The notes under the pieces were generated by a model. The model was not told where the DNA came from. It did not search any database and saw only the letters and a list, made by a program, of their open reading frames with translations. A program made the translations under genes and the position numbers. A stretch of DNA of 64,000 nt from SIG480 sp045546975 (lineage in GTDB: Bacteria; Bacillota; Clostridia; Oscillospirales; JAAYXM01). The DNA lies in assembly GCA_045546975.1 (NCBI GenBank), contig JAZQDV010000010.1, positions 1 through 64,000 on the forward strand. Reading direction: 5' to 3'. Of the stretch, positions 38,771 to 48,714 are shown one piece after another. The stretch's first letter is position 1. The number at the start of each line of letters is the position of its first letter.

Positions 38771-40672
38771 GTGGGCGTTATAAACGTACTTGACAGACAC
38801 GTTGCAAATATGATTGCGGCAGGCGAGGTTGTAGAAAACCCTGCTTCTGTTGTTAAAGAGCTTTTGGAAAACTCAATAGACGCAAAGGCGAGCTCTGTGA
38901 ATGTAGAGATACAGAGCGGTGGCGTTGCGTACATCCGCGTAACTGATGACGGATGCGGAATGTCGCTTGAGGATGCAAAGACCTCATTCTTAAGACATGC
39001 TACAAGCAAAATTTCAAACGCTTGTGACCTTGAAGGAATAAGTACTCTCGGTTTCCGCGGAGAGGCACTTGCGGCGATATCTGCAGTTTCTAAGATCGAC
39101 CTTATCACAAAGCCGAGAAACGCTGAGATGGGGTGTGCACTCCATGTTGAGGCAGGAAGCGTAGTCCGCGAGAGCGATTCGGGATGTCCTGACGGGACAA
39201 CCATAATTGTGCGTGAGCTTTTTTATAATACTCCTGCGCGTATGCGCTTTCTCAAAAAGGACGCAACAGAGGCGGCTTATGTGGAAAACGTCATAAAAGC
39301 AACGGCGCTTTCACATCCCGAGATTGCGATAAAGTTCATCCGCGACGGTAAGGATGTTCTCCATACACCGGGAGACGGAGTGCTCAAAAACACAATGTAT
39401 GCACTCTTTGGTCGCGATTTTGCGAACAATATGCACGAGGTGCTTTTACACGAAAAGGGAATGTCAGTCCGCGGCTTTACCTGCACTCCGCAGGCAGCAA
39501 GAGGGAATCGCGGTCTTCAGTTCTTTTTTGTAAACGGCCGTGCTATAAAATCAAAAATGCTTTCCGTGGCACTTGACAACGCATATAAGGAATTGCTTAT
39601 GAAGGGCAGATTTCCTACTTGTGTTATCATGATTGAGGTTCCGCACACACAGGTTGACGTAAATGTTCACCCTGCAAAAACAGAGATTAAGTTTGCCCGG
39701 GAGAGGGATGTTTTTGACGTTGTTTATTTCAGTGTGAAATCGGCACTTTCGAAAAAAGAGGAAAAAACTCCGCCTCCACCGCCTGTACTTAAGCCTGCAC
39801 CGTACGACAACGTAACAAAAAACCAGGTCAAGATAGATATGACACCGCCGAAGCTTGAGTTTAAGGTATCACCAATAAAGCTTGAGCCGATGAGTGAGGA
39901 AATACCGCCCTCAGAGGGTATAATACCCGAGCTTCCGAAGGTGGAAAAGCAAGAGTCTGAGCGCACAGTTTTAAGGTCAACGCACATGGCAGAGTACGAC
40001 CTTGGGATTTCTCCTGAAAAGAAGGAAGCTCTTGCCTCTGTCTTAAAACCCGAAGAGACGTATGTCGTGCCTGAAGAAAAGGACGAAAAATCACCGCAAA
40101 CAAAACCGCTTCGTCTTATCGGTGAGGCGATGAACACCTATATAATAGTTGAGTACGGTGATTCGGTAGTATTCATTGACAAGCACGCAGCTCATGAGCG
40201 TATTATATTTGAAAAGCTACAGAAGACCGTAGGAACGCCGTCGTCGCAGATGCTTCTTGCTCCTGAGGTAATCGACCTCGACAAATCAGTTGCTGCTGCA
40301 ATTATTGAAAACCGCGAAGAAATAGAAAAAATAGGCTTTGAGGTAGATGAGTTCGGGGACGGAAGCGTTGCTGTTTCCGCAATTCCCGATGGTATAGATG
40401 TAAGTGATGCTATAGCTGTCCTTGAAGACATTGCAGAAACATTAAAGAGCGGCGCAAGGACAAGAAGACCCGATATTCTTTCAGAAACAATGTACTCCGT
40501 TGCGTGCAAGGCGGCAATAAAGGCCGGACAGAAAAATGCACCCGAGGAACTCCTCGCAATAGCCGAGCGTGTGCTTTTTGAGGACGATATACGTTTCTGT
40601 CCTCACGGCAGACCTGTTATGATAGAGTATTCAAAGAGTGAGCTCGAGAAAAAATTCAAGAGAATAGTATAG
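38771..40672 (+). CDS. mutL: DNA mismatch repair protein MutL (endonuclease type)
   Basis: 633 residues. GHKL ATPase motifs NMIAAGEVVENPASVVKE, TDDGCGM and GFRGEALAAIS. The C-terminal domain has DKHAAHERIIFE, a one-residue variant (Gln to Lys) of the DQHAxxExxxxE endonuclease motif, and FCPHGRPVMIEYSK, so it probably nicks DNA itself. The start is the GTG at 38771, 9 nt after AAAGGAG; the TTG at 38762 touches that site. A long acidic linker (about 330-430) joins the domains. Confidence 0.95.
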   Translation: MGVINVLDRHVANMIAAGEVVENPASVVKELLENSIDAKASSVNVEIQSGGVAYIRVTDDGCGMSLEDAKTSFLRHATSKISNACDLEGISTLGFRGEALAAISAVSKIDLITKPRNAEMGCALHVEAGSVVRESDSGCPDGTTIIVRELFYNTPARMRFLKKDATEAAYVENVIKATALSHPEIAIKFIRDGKDVLHTPGDGVLKNTMYALFGRDFANNMHEVLLHEKGMSVRGFTCTPQAARGNRGLQFFFVNGRAIKSKMLSVALDNAYKELLMKGRFPTCVIMIEVPHTQVDVNVHPAKTEIKFARERDVFDVVYFSVKSALSKKEEKTPPPPPVLKPAPYDNVTKNQVKIDMTPPKLEFKVSPIKLEPMSEEIPPSEGIIPELPKVEKQESERTVLRSTHMAEYDLGISPEKKEALASVLKPEETYVVPEEKDEKSPQTKPLRLIGEAMNTYIIVEYGDSVVFIDKHAAHERIIFEKLQKTVGTPSSQMLLAPEVIDLDKSVAAAIIENREEIEKIGFEVDEFGDGSVAVSAIPDGIDVSDAIAVLEDIAETLKSGARTRRPDILSETMYSVACKAAIKAGQKNAPEELLAIAERVLFEDDIRFCPHGRPVMIEYSKSELEKKFKRIV

Positions 40673-40679
40673 GTGGTAT

Positions 40680-41624
40680 ATGCAAAAAAATAAGGTAATC
40701 TGCATAGTTGGGCCTACCGCATCGGGAAAGACTGCGCTTTCAATAGCTCTTGCGAAGGCACTTTCAGGCGAGATAGTCTCGGGCGATTCAATGCAGATAT
40801 ATAAAGGAATGGATATCGGAACGGCAAAACCGACAAGCGATGAGCGGGAGGGAGTTCCGCATCATATGCTCTCTGTTATGAGTCCGACTGAAAACTATTC
40901 CGCTGCGCGTTATGTGGAAGATGCCGGTGCGTGTGTTGAGGATATTCTTTTCCGAGGAAAGACACCGATAATCGTCGGCGGAACGGGGCTTTATATCGAT
41001 TCTCTTGTAAAGGGAACAGAGTTTGCAACCTTTGAAGAGGACGAAACTTATCGTCGCGAGCTTTGGGAAATATATGAAAAGCACGGTGCGGAGTTTCTTC
41101 ATGATATGTTAAAGCAGGCTGACTCAAAAAGAGCAGAGGAGATACACAAAAACAATGTGAAGCGTGTCATTCGAGCGCTTGAGGTATATAAAGCAACAGG
41201 AAAGACGATTTCCCAGCACGACGAGGAAACGAAGTCAAACCCACCGAGATATGATGCAACGTATATAGGACTAATGTTTGAAAACCGCGACCGTCTCTAT
41301 ATGAGGATAAACGAGCGTGTGGATAAAATGCTCTTGGACGGGCTTTTGGATGAGGTGAAAGCACTTCTTGACAGCGGTATTTCTCCGGATGCAACATCGA
41401 TGCAGGCGATAGGGTACAAGGAGCTCGTTTCATATTTTCGCGGGGAATGTACGCTTGAGGCTGCAGTTGAAGAAATCAAAACAGCGTCACGAAGATATGC
41501 AAAACGTCAGATGACGTGGTTTCGCCGAAATGAGCGGATAAACTGGCTTTCAGTTGATAAAACGAAGGATATAGAAGATTTATTACAGAATTCGATGAAT
41601 TTCATCTCTTTTACTGGTGTATAA
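40680..41624 (+). CDS. miaA: tRNA dimethylallyltransferase
   Basis: 314 residues. P-loop IVGPTASGKTALS, SGDSMQIYKGMDIGTAKP, GGTGLYIDSL, and QAIGYKELVSYFRG with FRRNERINWL near the end. It places the isoprenoid group on A37 of tRNAs reading U-starting codons, the substrate of MiaB. Confidence 0.96.
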   Translation: MQKNKVICIVGPTASGKTALSIALAKALSGEIVSGDSMQIYKGMDIGTAKPTSDEREGVPHHMLSVMSPTENYSAARYVEDAGACVEDILFRGKTPIIVGGTGLYIDSLVKGTEFATFEEDETYRRELWEIYEKHGAEFLHDMLKQADSKRAEEIHKNNVKRVIRALEVYKATGKTISQHDEETKSNPPRYDATYIGLMFENRDRLYMRINERVDKMLLDGLLDEVKALLDSGISPDATSMQAIGYKELVSYFRGECTLEAAVEEIKTASRRYAKRQMTWFRRNERINWLSVDKTKDIEDLLQNSMNFISFTGV

Positions 41625-41658
41625 TCTATAGAAAACTATAGAAAGAGTGTGATTCATT

Positions 41659-41922
41659 ATGACAAAAACAGCAGGATTGCAGGACGTTTTCCTCAACAAG
41701 GCAAGAAAAGAGGGAATAAGCGTAACAGTTTTTCTCACTAACGGCTTTCAACTCAAAGGCACAGTATACGGCTTTGACTGTTTTACCGTTATCATAGTAA
41801 GTGAGGGCAGACAGCAGCTTATCTACAAGCATGCAATATCAACTGTTGTTCCGTCAAAGACAATAAGGTTTTTCGAAATCTCGGAAGAGGAGGTTTTGAG
41901 GGAGGAGACATCTGAGCTTTAA
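41659..41922 (+). CDS. hfq: RNA chaperone Hfq
   Basis: 87 residues. Sm1 motif LTNGFQLKGTVYGFDCFTV and Sm2 IYKHAISTVVP. The hexameric ring binds small RNAs and mRNAs. It follows miaA as in many bacteria. A TATAAT at 41622 inside the end of miaA may give an extra start. Confidence 0.93.
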   Translation: MTKTAGLQDVFLNKARKEGISVTVFLTNGFQLKGTVYGFDCFTVIIVSEGRQQLIYKHAISTVVPSKTIRFFEISEEEVLREETSEL

Positions 41923-41948
41923 GATGTCAGAGAGTCCCGAAACAAAAG

Positions 41949-43169
41949 ATGAAAAAGGAAAATACAATCTCAAAGATAATAACAGTTGTTTTGGGACTGT
42001 TCTTATGTGCATACATAGGGTATCAGGCATATCGCGCCCTGTACAACCCCGTTTCCACGGTGGGCGCTTCGTACACCGAGGTCGATGATGTTGTAAGACT
42101 TGACGGTGTAGTTTTGCGTGACGAGAAGGTAATCTCAACCTCAGTGAATTCGGGAGTTCTGGAGATAAGCGTGCACGAAGGGGAAAAGGTGTCAAGCGGA
42201 AGTACTGTGGCGGTTGTTTATAAAGATGCAAGCTCTGCTGAAAATAACCGACGTATGTCTGAACTCACCGAGCAGATAGAGAGAATGACAAAGCTCTATT
42301 CCCAGAGCGGCGAAACTTATGATATAGAGAATGCAAACAACAAAATCTCTGATGCGGCAATAGCTCTGCATACAATGGTCCAGGAAGGTTTCTCTGACCA
42401 TACGGAAGAGCTTTCTGAAGAGTTCAAGATGCAGACTCTTGTAAGGGAATACATATATCGCGACAAGGAGGAGCTTCTCTCCGTAATTGATGAGCTGAAG
42501 AAAGAAAAGGAAAAGCTCAGCGCAAAAAGGTCAATACTCAAAAGGATTTATTCCTCTGCATCAGGCTACTTTTCACAGTATTCTGACGGCTATGAAAACG
42601 TCCTGACACCTACCTTCATAAATGAAGCAACACCACTTGCTTTCGAGGAGAAATGTGCAGACTTTGCAGTCCCGGATAAAGAGTATGTAGGAAAGCTTAT
42701 ATCCACAAACAAATGGTATTTTGCGGCGACGGTAGATGAGCAGAGTGCAAAGAGAATGAAAAAAGGCTCTTCGATGCGTCTTAAATTTGAGGACAAAGCA
42801 CTTCCTGAGGTTGAGGGAAAGGTTGAGCGCATAAGTGAGCCCGAGAACGGTCGCGTGCTTGTCGTTTTTTCCTGCACAACGCATATTTCTGATTTTACAA
42901 AGACAAGAAGAATTGTCGCAAACGCGGTCGTGAAGACGTATAAGGGGCTCAAGGTCCCGCGCGAGGCACTTCGGGTAAACGAGAATGGAGAGAACGGAGT
43001 ATACTGCCTTATTGATTCTCAGGTAAAGTTCAAGAAGATTGAGATTGTTTTTGAAAAGGACAGCTATTATGTAGCAAAATACGATGCTGACGATACGAAG
43101 TCGCTTCTTTTGTATGACGAAATAGTTGTGTCGGCAAAGAATCTCGAGAACAAAAAAATCATCAAATAG
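41949..43169 (+). CDS. HlyD-family membrane-fusion-like protein
   Basis: 406 residues. One N-terminal membrane helix (about 9-27), a lipoyl-like half motif (VISTSVNSGVLEISVHEGEKVSSG), a coiled coil (about 100-200, EEFKMQTL..ELKKEKEKLSAK), and a beta-rich C-terminus with LKVPREALRVNENGENGVY. Such adaptors normally work with an export pump, but no transporter gene is adjacent. It belongs to the division/cell-envelope cluster. The start has only a weak ribosome binding site. Confidence 0.75.
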   Translation: MKKENTISKIITVVLGLFLCAYIGYQAYRALYNPVSTVGASYTEVDDVVRLDGVVLRDEKVISTSVNSGVLEISVHEGEKVSSGSTVAVVYKDASSAENNRRMSELTEQIERMTKLYSQSGETYDIENANNKISDAAIALHTMVQEGFSDHTEELSEEFKMQTLVREYIYRDKEELLSVIDELKKEKEKLSAKRSILKRIYSSASGYFSQYSDGYENVLTPTFINEATPLAFEEKCADFAVPDKEYVGKLISTNKWYFAATVDEQSAKRMKKGSSMRLKFEDKALPEVEGKVERISEPENGRVLVVFSCTTHISDFTKTRRIVANAVVKTYKGLKVPREALRVNENGENGVYCLIDSQVKFKKIEIVFEKDSYYVAKYDADDTKSLLLYDEIVVSAKNLENKKIIK

Positions 43170-43179
43170 AGGTTTTGAT

Positions 43180-43875
43180 ATGCAGGGGATAGCAGAAAAT
43201 ATAGCCGCAATCCGTAAGGAAATAGAGGAAGCGGCACGCCTTTCCGGAAGAAGCGGCAAGGACATAGTTTTTGTTGCTGCAACAAAGATGAACGATAGTG
43301 GAAGAGTACGCGAGGCGATAGAGGCGGGAATTGACGCCTGTGGAGAAAATCGCGTACAGGAGCTGCTTGAAAAGTATGAACAAGGCGCATACAACGGCGC
43401 ACCGTTGCACTTTATCGGAACTTTGCAGACCAATAAAGTGAAATACCTTGTAGGAAAGGTCGATCTCATCCAGTCCGTAAACTCCTTAAAGCTCGCACGC
43501 GAGATATCAAAATGCGCAGGCAAGCAGGGGATTGTGCAGGATATATTGATAGAAGTAAACGTAGGAGAAGAAGAGTCAAAAAGCGGGACAAGCATTGAGA
43601 ATGTACATGAACTTTGCCGCGAAGTTTCATCTCTTCCGGGAGTTCGGGTTCGCGGTCTTATGACAATTCCGCCGATTTGTACCGATGAGGCGCTTCAAAA
43701 AAGCTTTTTTTTGAAAATGAAGCAATTATTTGTTGACATTGAAGCAAAAAAATACGATAATATTAGTATGGAGTTTTTGTCTATGGGCATGAGCGGAGAC
43801 TACCGGAATGCAATTCTTTGTGGCGCGAATATGATTCGCGTAGGAACGGGCATTTTCGGTGCACGCCAGTATTAA
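43180..43875 (+). CDS. Pyridoxal phosphate homeostasis protein (YggS/PLPBP family)
   Basis: 231 residues. FVAATKMND (PLP lysine), GIDACGENRVQELLEK, LHFIGTLQTNKVKYLV, MTIPPI and LSMGMSGDYRNAILCGANMIRVGTGIFG. It binds PLP without known enzyme activity and balances B6 and amino-acid pools. It lies in the usual place before sepF. Confidence 0.92.
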   Translation: MQGIAENIAAIRKEIEEAARLSGRSGKDIVFVAATKMNDSGRVREAIEAGIDACGENRVQELLEKYEQGAYNGAPLHFIGTLQTNKVKYLVGKVDLIQSVNSLKLAREISKCAGKQGIVQDILIEVNVGEEESKSGTSIENVHELCREVSSLPGVRVRGLMTIPPICTDEALQKSFFLKMKQLFVDIEAKKYDNISMEFLSMGMSGDYRNAILCGANMIRVGTGIFGARQY

Positions 43876-43894
43876 ATTTTAGGAGGCTACTATT

Positions 43895-44326
43895 ATGGGA
43901 TTCATGGAAAAGTTTAAGGAATGGGCAAAAGTGGAAGAAGACGACGAGGAAGAGTTTGAGGAATTCGTTCCCGAGACACCGCGTGCAAAAAAGAGTGCAT
44001 CTGCAATTTCTTCAAAACGTGATGACCGTGTTGTCAATATCCATACAACAACACAGCTTCAGGTCGTTCTTGTAAAGCCTGAGATTTATGAAAATGCAAC
44101 GGAGATTGCAGACCACCTCAAGGAAAAACGTACAGTTGTTCTTAACCTTGAGTCTACAAACAAGGATGCAGCTCGCCGTATTCTCGATTTCTTGAGCGGT
44201 GTTGCATATACAAACGACGGTCAGATAAAGCGTGTTGCAAACAACACATATATCATCACTCCTTACAACGTAGACCTTAAGGGCGACCTTATTGACGAGC
44301 TTGAAAGCAGCGGTCTTTGTTTCTAA
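43895..44326 (+). CDS. sepF: Cell division protein SepF
   Basis: 143 residues. An N-terminal amphipathic membrane-binding helix (MGFMEKFKEWA), acidic linker, and a C-terminal domain with VVLNLESTNKDAARRILDFL and FLSGVAYTNDGQIKRV. It anchors FtsZ to the membrane. A good AGGAGG-type site is present. Confidence 0.94.
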   Translation: MGFMEKFKEWAKVEEDDEEEFEEFVPETPRAKKSASAISSKRDDRVVNIHTTTQLQVVLVKPEIYENATEIADHLKEKRTVVLNLESTNKDAARRILDFLSGVAYTNDGQIKRVANNTYIITPYNVDLKGDLIDELESSGLCF

Positions 44327-44357
44327 AACCTGCACAGGTTTAGAAAGGTAGGAAAAT

Positions 44358-44627
44358 ATGATAGTTCTTATTTTGCAGAGGTTTATCCTCACATTTTTGA
44401 GGATATTTGAGCTTCTGTTTATTGTTCGTGTTATTATTTCATGGATTCCTTCCGCGCAAATGTCTTCCTTTGGTTCGTTTATTTATTCAATAACTGAGCC
44501 GGTTCTTGCACCGATAAGAGCGGTGCTGCACAAGATTCCGGCACTTCGTGACTTACCGTTGGATTTTTCGGTCCTCGTCGCGTATTTGCTGGTAGATGTT
44601 TTGCGTATGATAATTTTATATATATAA
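44358..44627 (+). CDS. YggT-family membrane protein
   Basis: 89 residues with two membrane regions and the family pattern ELLFIVRVIISWIP and ITEPVLAPIRAVL. It is encoded between sepF and divIVA as in other Firmicutes. Its exact role is unknown; it is linked to division and osmotic stress. Confidence 0.85.
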   Translation: MIVLILQRFILTFLRIFELLFIVRVIISWIPSAQMSSFGSFIYSITEPVLAPIRAVLHKIPALRDLPLDFSVLVAYLLVDVLRMIILYI

Positions 44628-44647
44628 ATTTTTGAGGTGACGGGGAT

Positions 44648-45415
44648 ATGCGTACTCCTAATGAATTGAAAGATATTAAGTTTGACAAGGCGGTCTTCGG
44701 CGGCTATGATATGGGTGATGTTGACCGTGCGATGAAAACAATCTGCGAGGATTATTCAACGCTTTTCAAGGAAAACACAATGCTCAAGAAAAAGCTGAAG
44801 GTTCTTGCTGATACCGTTGAGGATTACAGAAGCGTTGATGAGGCAATGCGCAAAGCATTGATAACTGCGCAGAATATGGCAAACGACATGATTGCTGATG
44901 CTGAGGTGAAGTGCAAGGATATGCTCAATACCGCATCAAATGATGCAAAGAGGCAGATTCAGTCACTTACTGCCCAGGTTGAGGCAGAAGAAAACAAGCT
45001 CCGTATTGCAAAGGAAGAGACCGCAAGCTTTATTGATAACCTTGCAAAGCTCTTCGAGGCTGAGCGCACAAAGTTCTTGGAGCTCCGTGATGAGGTTGCT
45101 CCGATACCCGTGGCGGCAGATGTGGAGCCTGAGCCGATGGCTGACACTCTCGATGAGATTTCAAAGTCTCTCGAAGAAAAGGTAAGGCTTGAGGATGAGG
45201 AGCTCGCAGCAAAGGTTGCGGAAGCCCTTGGAGGCTCGGTTGTTGAGAACGAGCCGAAGAAAGAAGAGTCAGACACTATTCCGATAGATAGCAAGATTCC
45301 GACAGAGGAAGAAATGAATGCCCTTGAGAAGGAAGCAGAGAAGCCGAAACGCCGTTCAATGCCTTCGTATGAGAATCTCAAGTTCGGAGCTGACTACGAC
45401 ATCAAAAACGACTAG
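44648..45415 (+). CDS. divIVA: Division/polarity protein DivIVA
   Basis: 255 residues. An N-terminal lipid-binding domain (TPNELKDIKFDKAVFGGYDM) and a long coiled coil, followed by an acidic tail unusual in length for the family (about 165-245, Glu/Pro-rich). It marks curved membrane and poles. It precedes ileS, the common order. Confidence 0.9.
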   Translation: MRTPNELKDIKFDKAVFGGYDMGDVDRAMKTICEDYSTLFKENTMLKKKLKVLADTVEDYRSVDEAMRKALITAQNMANDMIADAEVKCKDMLNTASNDAKRQIQSLTAQVEAEENKLRIAKEETASFIDNLAKLFEAERTKFLELRDEVAPIPVAADVEPEPMADTLDEISKSLEEKVRLEDEELAAKVAEALGGSVVENEPKKEESDTIPIDSKIPTEEEMNALEKEAEKPKRRSMPSYENLKFGADYDIKND

Positions 45416-45457
45416 TAAAATACAGACGAAAGATATACAAAAAGGGAGTTATTTATA

Positions 45458-48232
45458 ATGTCTCAGGATTACAACAGTACAATAAATCTGCCGAAGACCG
45501 AGTTTCCAATGCGTGCGGGTCTTCCGAAGCGTGAGCCGGATATGCTCGCGGCATGGGAGAATGACAATCTCTACGAAATGATTATGGAGAAAAACGAAGG
45601 TAGACCTCCGTTTATTTTGCACGATGGCCCTCCGTTCTCAAACGGCAGCATCCATATGGGTACTGCTATGAACAAGTGCCTTAAGGACTTTATTGTCAGA
45701 TATAAGAATATGGCGGGCTTCAAGGCTCCGTTTACTCCGGGCTGGGATAACCACGGTATGCCGATAGAATCTGCTATCATCAAGAAGAATAACTTAAATC
45801 ATAAGCATATGGCAATTCCTGAATTCAGAAACGCATGTAAGGAATTTGCAGCGGATTTTGTTGACGTACAGAGAAATCAGTTCAAGAGACTTGGTGCAAT
45901 AGGCGATTGGAGCCGTCCTTATCTCACAATGGACCCGAAGTTTGAGGCAGAGGAAGTCAAAATCTTCGGTGAAATGTATAAGAAGGGCTATATCTACAAG
46001 GGCTTAAAGCCTGTTTACTGGTGCCCGAAGGATGAAACAGCTCTTGCTGAGGCTGAGATTGAGTACAAGGACGATCCATGTACAACTGTCTATGTAAAGT
46101 TCAAGGTAAATGATGATCTCGGAAAGCTTTCCGGCATCGACCTTAAAAATACATATTTCGTAATTTGGACAACAACTATCTGGACACTTCCCGGAAACCT
46201 CGCAATAGCGATGAATCCGTCTGAAGAATATGTGATTGCAAAAGCACCCAATGGTGAGAATTACATTATGGCAGAGGCTCTTGTAAGCAGGGTTATGAAA
46301 ATTGGCGGTTTTGACAGCTTTGAAGTTTTAGACCACCATCCGGGTAACTTCTTTGAAAATATGCTCGCAGACCACCCGTTCCTTCCCAAGACCTCAAGAC
46401 TTCTTCTTGCAGACTATGTAACTATGGATTCGGGTACAGGTTGCGTCCATACTGCTCCTGGCTTTGGTGCAGACGACTATCAGACCTGCCGCAGATATGG
46501 TATGGAAATGGTTGTTCCTGTTGACAATAGCGGACGCCACACTGACTATGCAGGAAAATATGCAGGTATGACAACAGATGAGTCAAACCCTGTTATCCTT
46601 GAAGATATGAAGGCGTCAGGTGCACTCTTTGCATCCGAGGATGTTGTTCACAGCTATCCCCATTGCTGGAGATGTAAGGGTCCGATTATCTTCCGTGCAA
46701 CTGACCAGTGGTTCTGCTCGGTTGATGCGTTTAAGGACGAAACAATAAAGGCTTGCGAAAAGGTACAGTGGCTCCCTGAGTGGGGTTATGACCGCATTAC
46801 ATCCATGGTTCGCGAGCGTGCAGACTGGTGTATTTCACGTCAGCGTCATTGGGGTCTTCCGATTCCCGTGTTCTATTGCGAGGACTGCGGAAAACCGATT
46901 TGTGACGATGCAACAATAGAAAAGGTTTCAAAGCTGTTTGGCGAAAAAGGTTCAAACTCATGGTTTGAGCTTGACGTCAAGGAACTCATGCCTGAGGGAT
47001 ATGTATGTCCGCATTGCGGTGGCGTACACTTCTCAAAGGAGACCGACACTCTCGACGGTTGGTTCGATTCCGGTTCAACACACATCGCATCTATGGAGCT
47101 CGATTCTCCGGGATGCTGGCCGGCAGACCTCTATCTTGAAGGTGCAGACCAGTACCGCGGTTGGTTCCAGTCCTCAATCCTCACGGCTGTCGCACTTCGC
47201 GGCGAGGCTCCGTACCGCCAGGTACTCACTCACGGCTGGACAGTTGACGGCGAGGGGAAGGCAATGCACAAGTCTCTCGGCAACGGTGTAGCACCTGAAG
47301 AGATTATCGAAAAGTACGGTGCTGACGTATTGCGTCTCTGGGCGGCATCTGCAGATTACCGTCAGGATATGCGTTGTTCAGATGCAATATTCAAGCAGCT
47401 CTCAGATACATATCTCAAAATCCGTAACACTTCAAGATATATTCTTGGAAACCTCGACGGCTTTAATCCAGATAAATGCGTTTCATACGATTCACTTTGT
47501 GAGATGGATAAGTGGGCGCTTTCACGCCTTAATACTCTCGTCGCACGTTGTTTAGAGGCGTATGACAAGTATGAGTTCTATACAGTAGTTCACGCTATCC
47601 ACAACTTCTGCGTTGTAGATATGTCAAACTTCTATCTTGACATCATCAAGGACAGACTCTACTGTGACGGTGCAGAAAGCGATTCGCGTCGTGGCGCACA
47701 GACTGTTATTTACAACATACTTGACGGTCTTGTACGTCTCATTTCACCGATTCTCTCTTTCACAAGTGACGAAATCTGGAAGGCAATGCCGCACCATAGC
47801 GGAGTCCGTCTTGAAAATGCGGCACTCAACGATATGCCGAAGGTGGACGAAAGTGTTCGCAATCTTGACCTTGAGAAGAAGTGGGATAGGATTATCGCTC
47901 TTCGCGATACAGTAAACCGCTCGCTTGAAGAGGCAAGAGCAGCACGCGAAATCGGCAAGAGCTTAGAGGCTGCAGTCGAGATTTCTGCAGGCGGCGAAAT
48001 GTATGGCTTCATCGCGGCTATTCCCGAACTTGCAAAGCTCTTTATCGTATCTGATGTAAACCTTGTAAAGGATGACTCACTCGGAAGTGAGCTTGAAAAC
48101 ATCACGGTAAAGATTTCAAAGGCAGGAGGAGTAAAGTGTCCGCGTTGCTGGACCTTCTCAACAGAGGCAGGGCGTGATGCAGAGCATCCTGAGCTTTGCC
48201 CGCGTTGCACCAAGGTTGTTAAGGGACTGTAA
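45458..48232 (+). CDS. ileS: Isoleucyl-tRNA synthetase
   Basis: 924 residues. HIGH-like SNGSIHMGTAMNK, editing domain with WTTTIWTLPGNLA, KMSKS-like GKAMHKSLGN, and a C-terminal zinc finger CPRCWTF..CPRCTKV. Both class I motifs are variants (HMGT, KAMHKS) that I recall from clostridial IleS. No T-box leader is seen in the 42 nt upstream. Confidence 0.95.
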   Translation: MSQDYNSTINLPKTEFPMRAGLPKREPDMLAAWENDNLYEMIMEKNEGRPPFILHDGPPFSNGSIHMGTAMNKCLKDFIVRYKNMAGFKAPFTPGWDNHGMPIESAIIKKNNLNHKHMAIPEFRNACKEFAADFVDVQRNQFKRLGAIGDWSRPYLTMDPKFEAEEVKIFGEMYKKGYIYKGLKPVYWCPKDETALAEAEIEYKDDPCTTVYVKFKVNDDLGKLSGIDLKNTYFVIWTTTIWTLPGNLAIAMNPSEEYVIAKAPNGENYIMAEALVSRVMKIGGFDSFEVLDHHPGNFFENMLADHPFLPKTSRLLLADYVTMDSGTGCVHTAPGFGADDYQTCRRYGMEMVVPVDNSGRHTDYAGKYAGMTTDESNPVILEDMKASGALFASEDVVHSYPHCWRCKGPIIFRATDQWFCSVDAFKDETIKACEKVQWLPEWGYDRITSMVRERADWCISRQRHWGLPIPVFYCEDCGKPICDDATIEKVSKLFGEKGSNSWFELDVKELMPEGYVCPHCGGVHFSKETDTLDGWFDSGSTHIASMELDSPGCWPADLYLEGADQYRGWFQSSILTAVALRGEAPYRQVLTHGWTVDGEGKAMHKSLGNGVAPEEIIEKYGADVLRLWAASADYRQDMRCSDAIFKQLSDTYLKIRNTSRYILGNLDGFNPDKCVSYDSLCEMDKWALSRLNTLVARCLEAYDKYEFYTVVHAIHNFCVVDMSNFYLDIIKDRLYCDGAESDSRRGAQTVIYNILDGLVRLISPILSFTSDEIWKAMPHHSGVRLENAALNDMPKVDESVRNLDLEKKWDRIIALRDTVNRSLEEARAAREIGKSLEAAVEISAGGEMYGFIAAIPELAKLFIVSDVNLVKDDSLGSELENITVKISKAGGVKCPRCWTFSTEAGRDAEHPELCPRCTKVVKGL

Positions 48233-48714
48233 TGAGAAGCACTAAACTTAAAGTACTTCAGTTTATAACCGTTATTTTCGGGATAGTGCTTGACCGGGTA
48301 ACAAAAGCCCTTGCGGTAAAGTATCTTGTGCCGATACGCGATTTTCCGATAATACGAGGCGTATTTCACCTGACTTATGCTGAGAATACGGGCGCGGGGT
48401 TTTCGATTCTTGAGGGCAACAGACTTTTCCTTATAGTCATCCCGATTATAGTGGCCGCTTTTCTCGTGTATATGCTTTTGTCAAAAAAGGTAACCTCGAG
48501 GCTGTTTTCGTGGTCACTTGCACTGGTGCTATCGGGTGCGGTGGGTAACCTTATCGACAGAATCTTTAGCGGTTATGTTGTTGATATGTTCAACTTCACG
48601 CTTATAAACTTTCCCATATTCAACGTCGCAGATATTTTTGTGACGGTGGGAGCAGTGCTTCTCTTTATCTACATAATATTCTTTTGTGAAAAGGCAGAAA
48701 AAAAGGATGAGTAA
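48232..48714 (+). CDS. lspA: Lipoprotein signal peptidase
   Basis: 160 residues, four membrane helices. Catalytic Asp residues in GAVGNLIDRIFSG and VVDMFNF, and the NTGAGFSI motif. It cleaves prolipoproteins, such as that encoded at 15238. Its start overlaps the ileS stop by 1 nt. Confidence 0.95.
   Translation: MRSTKLKVLQFITVIFGIVLDRVTKALAVKYLVPIRDFPIIRGVFHLTYAENTGAGFSILEGNRLFLIVIPIIVAAFLVYMLLSKKVTSRLFSWSLALVLSGAVGNLIDRIFSGYVVDMFNFTLINFPIFNVADIFVTVGAVLLFIYIIFFCEKAEKKDE

Noticed and set aside
45458..48232. Unusual IleS motifs (HMGT, KAMHKS) as a sign of a defective or resistance-type enzyme
   Set aside because: Length, editing domain and zinc finger are normal, and I recall these variants from clostridial IleS.
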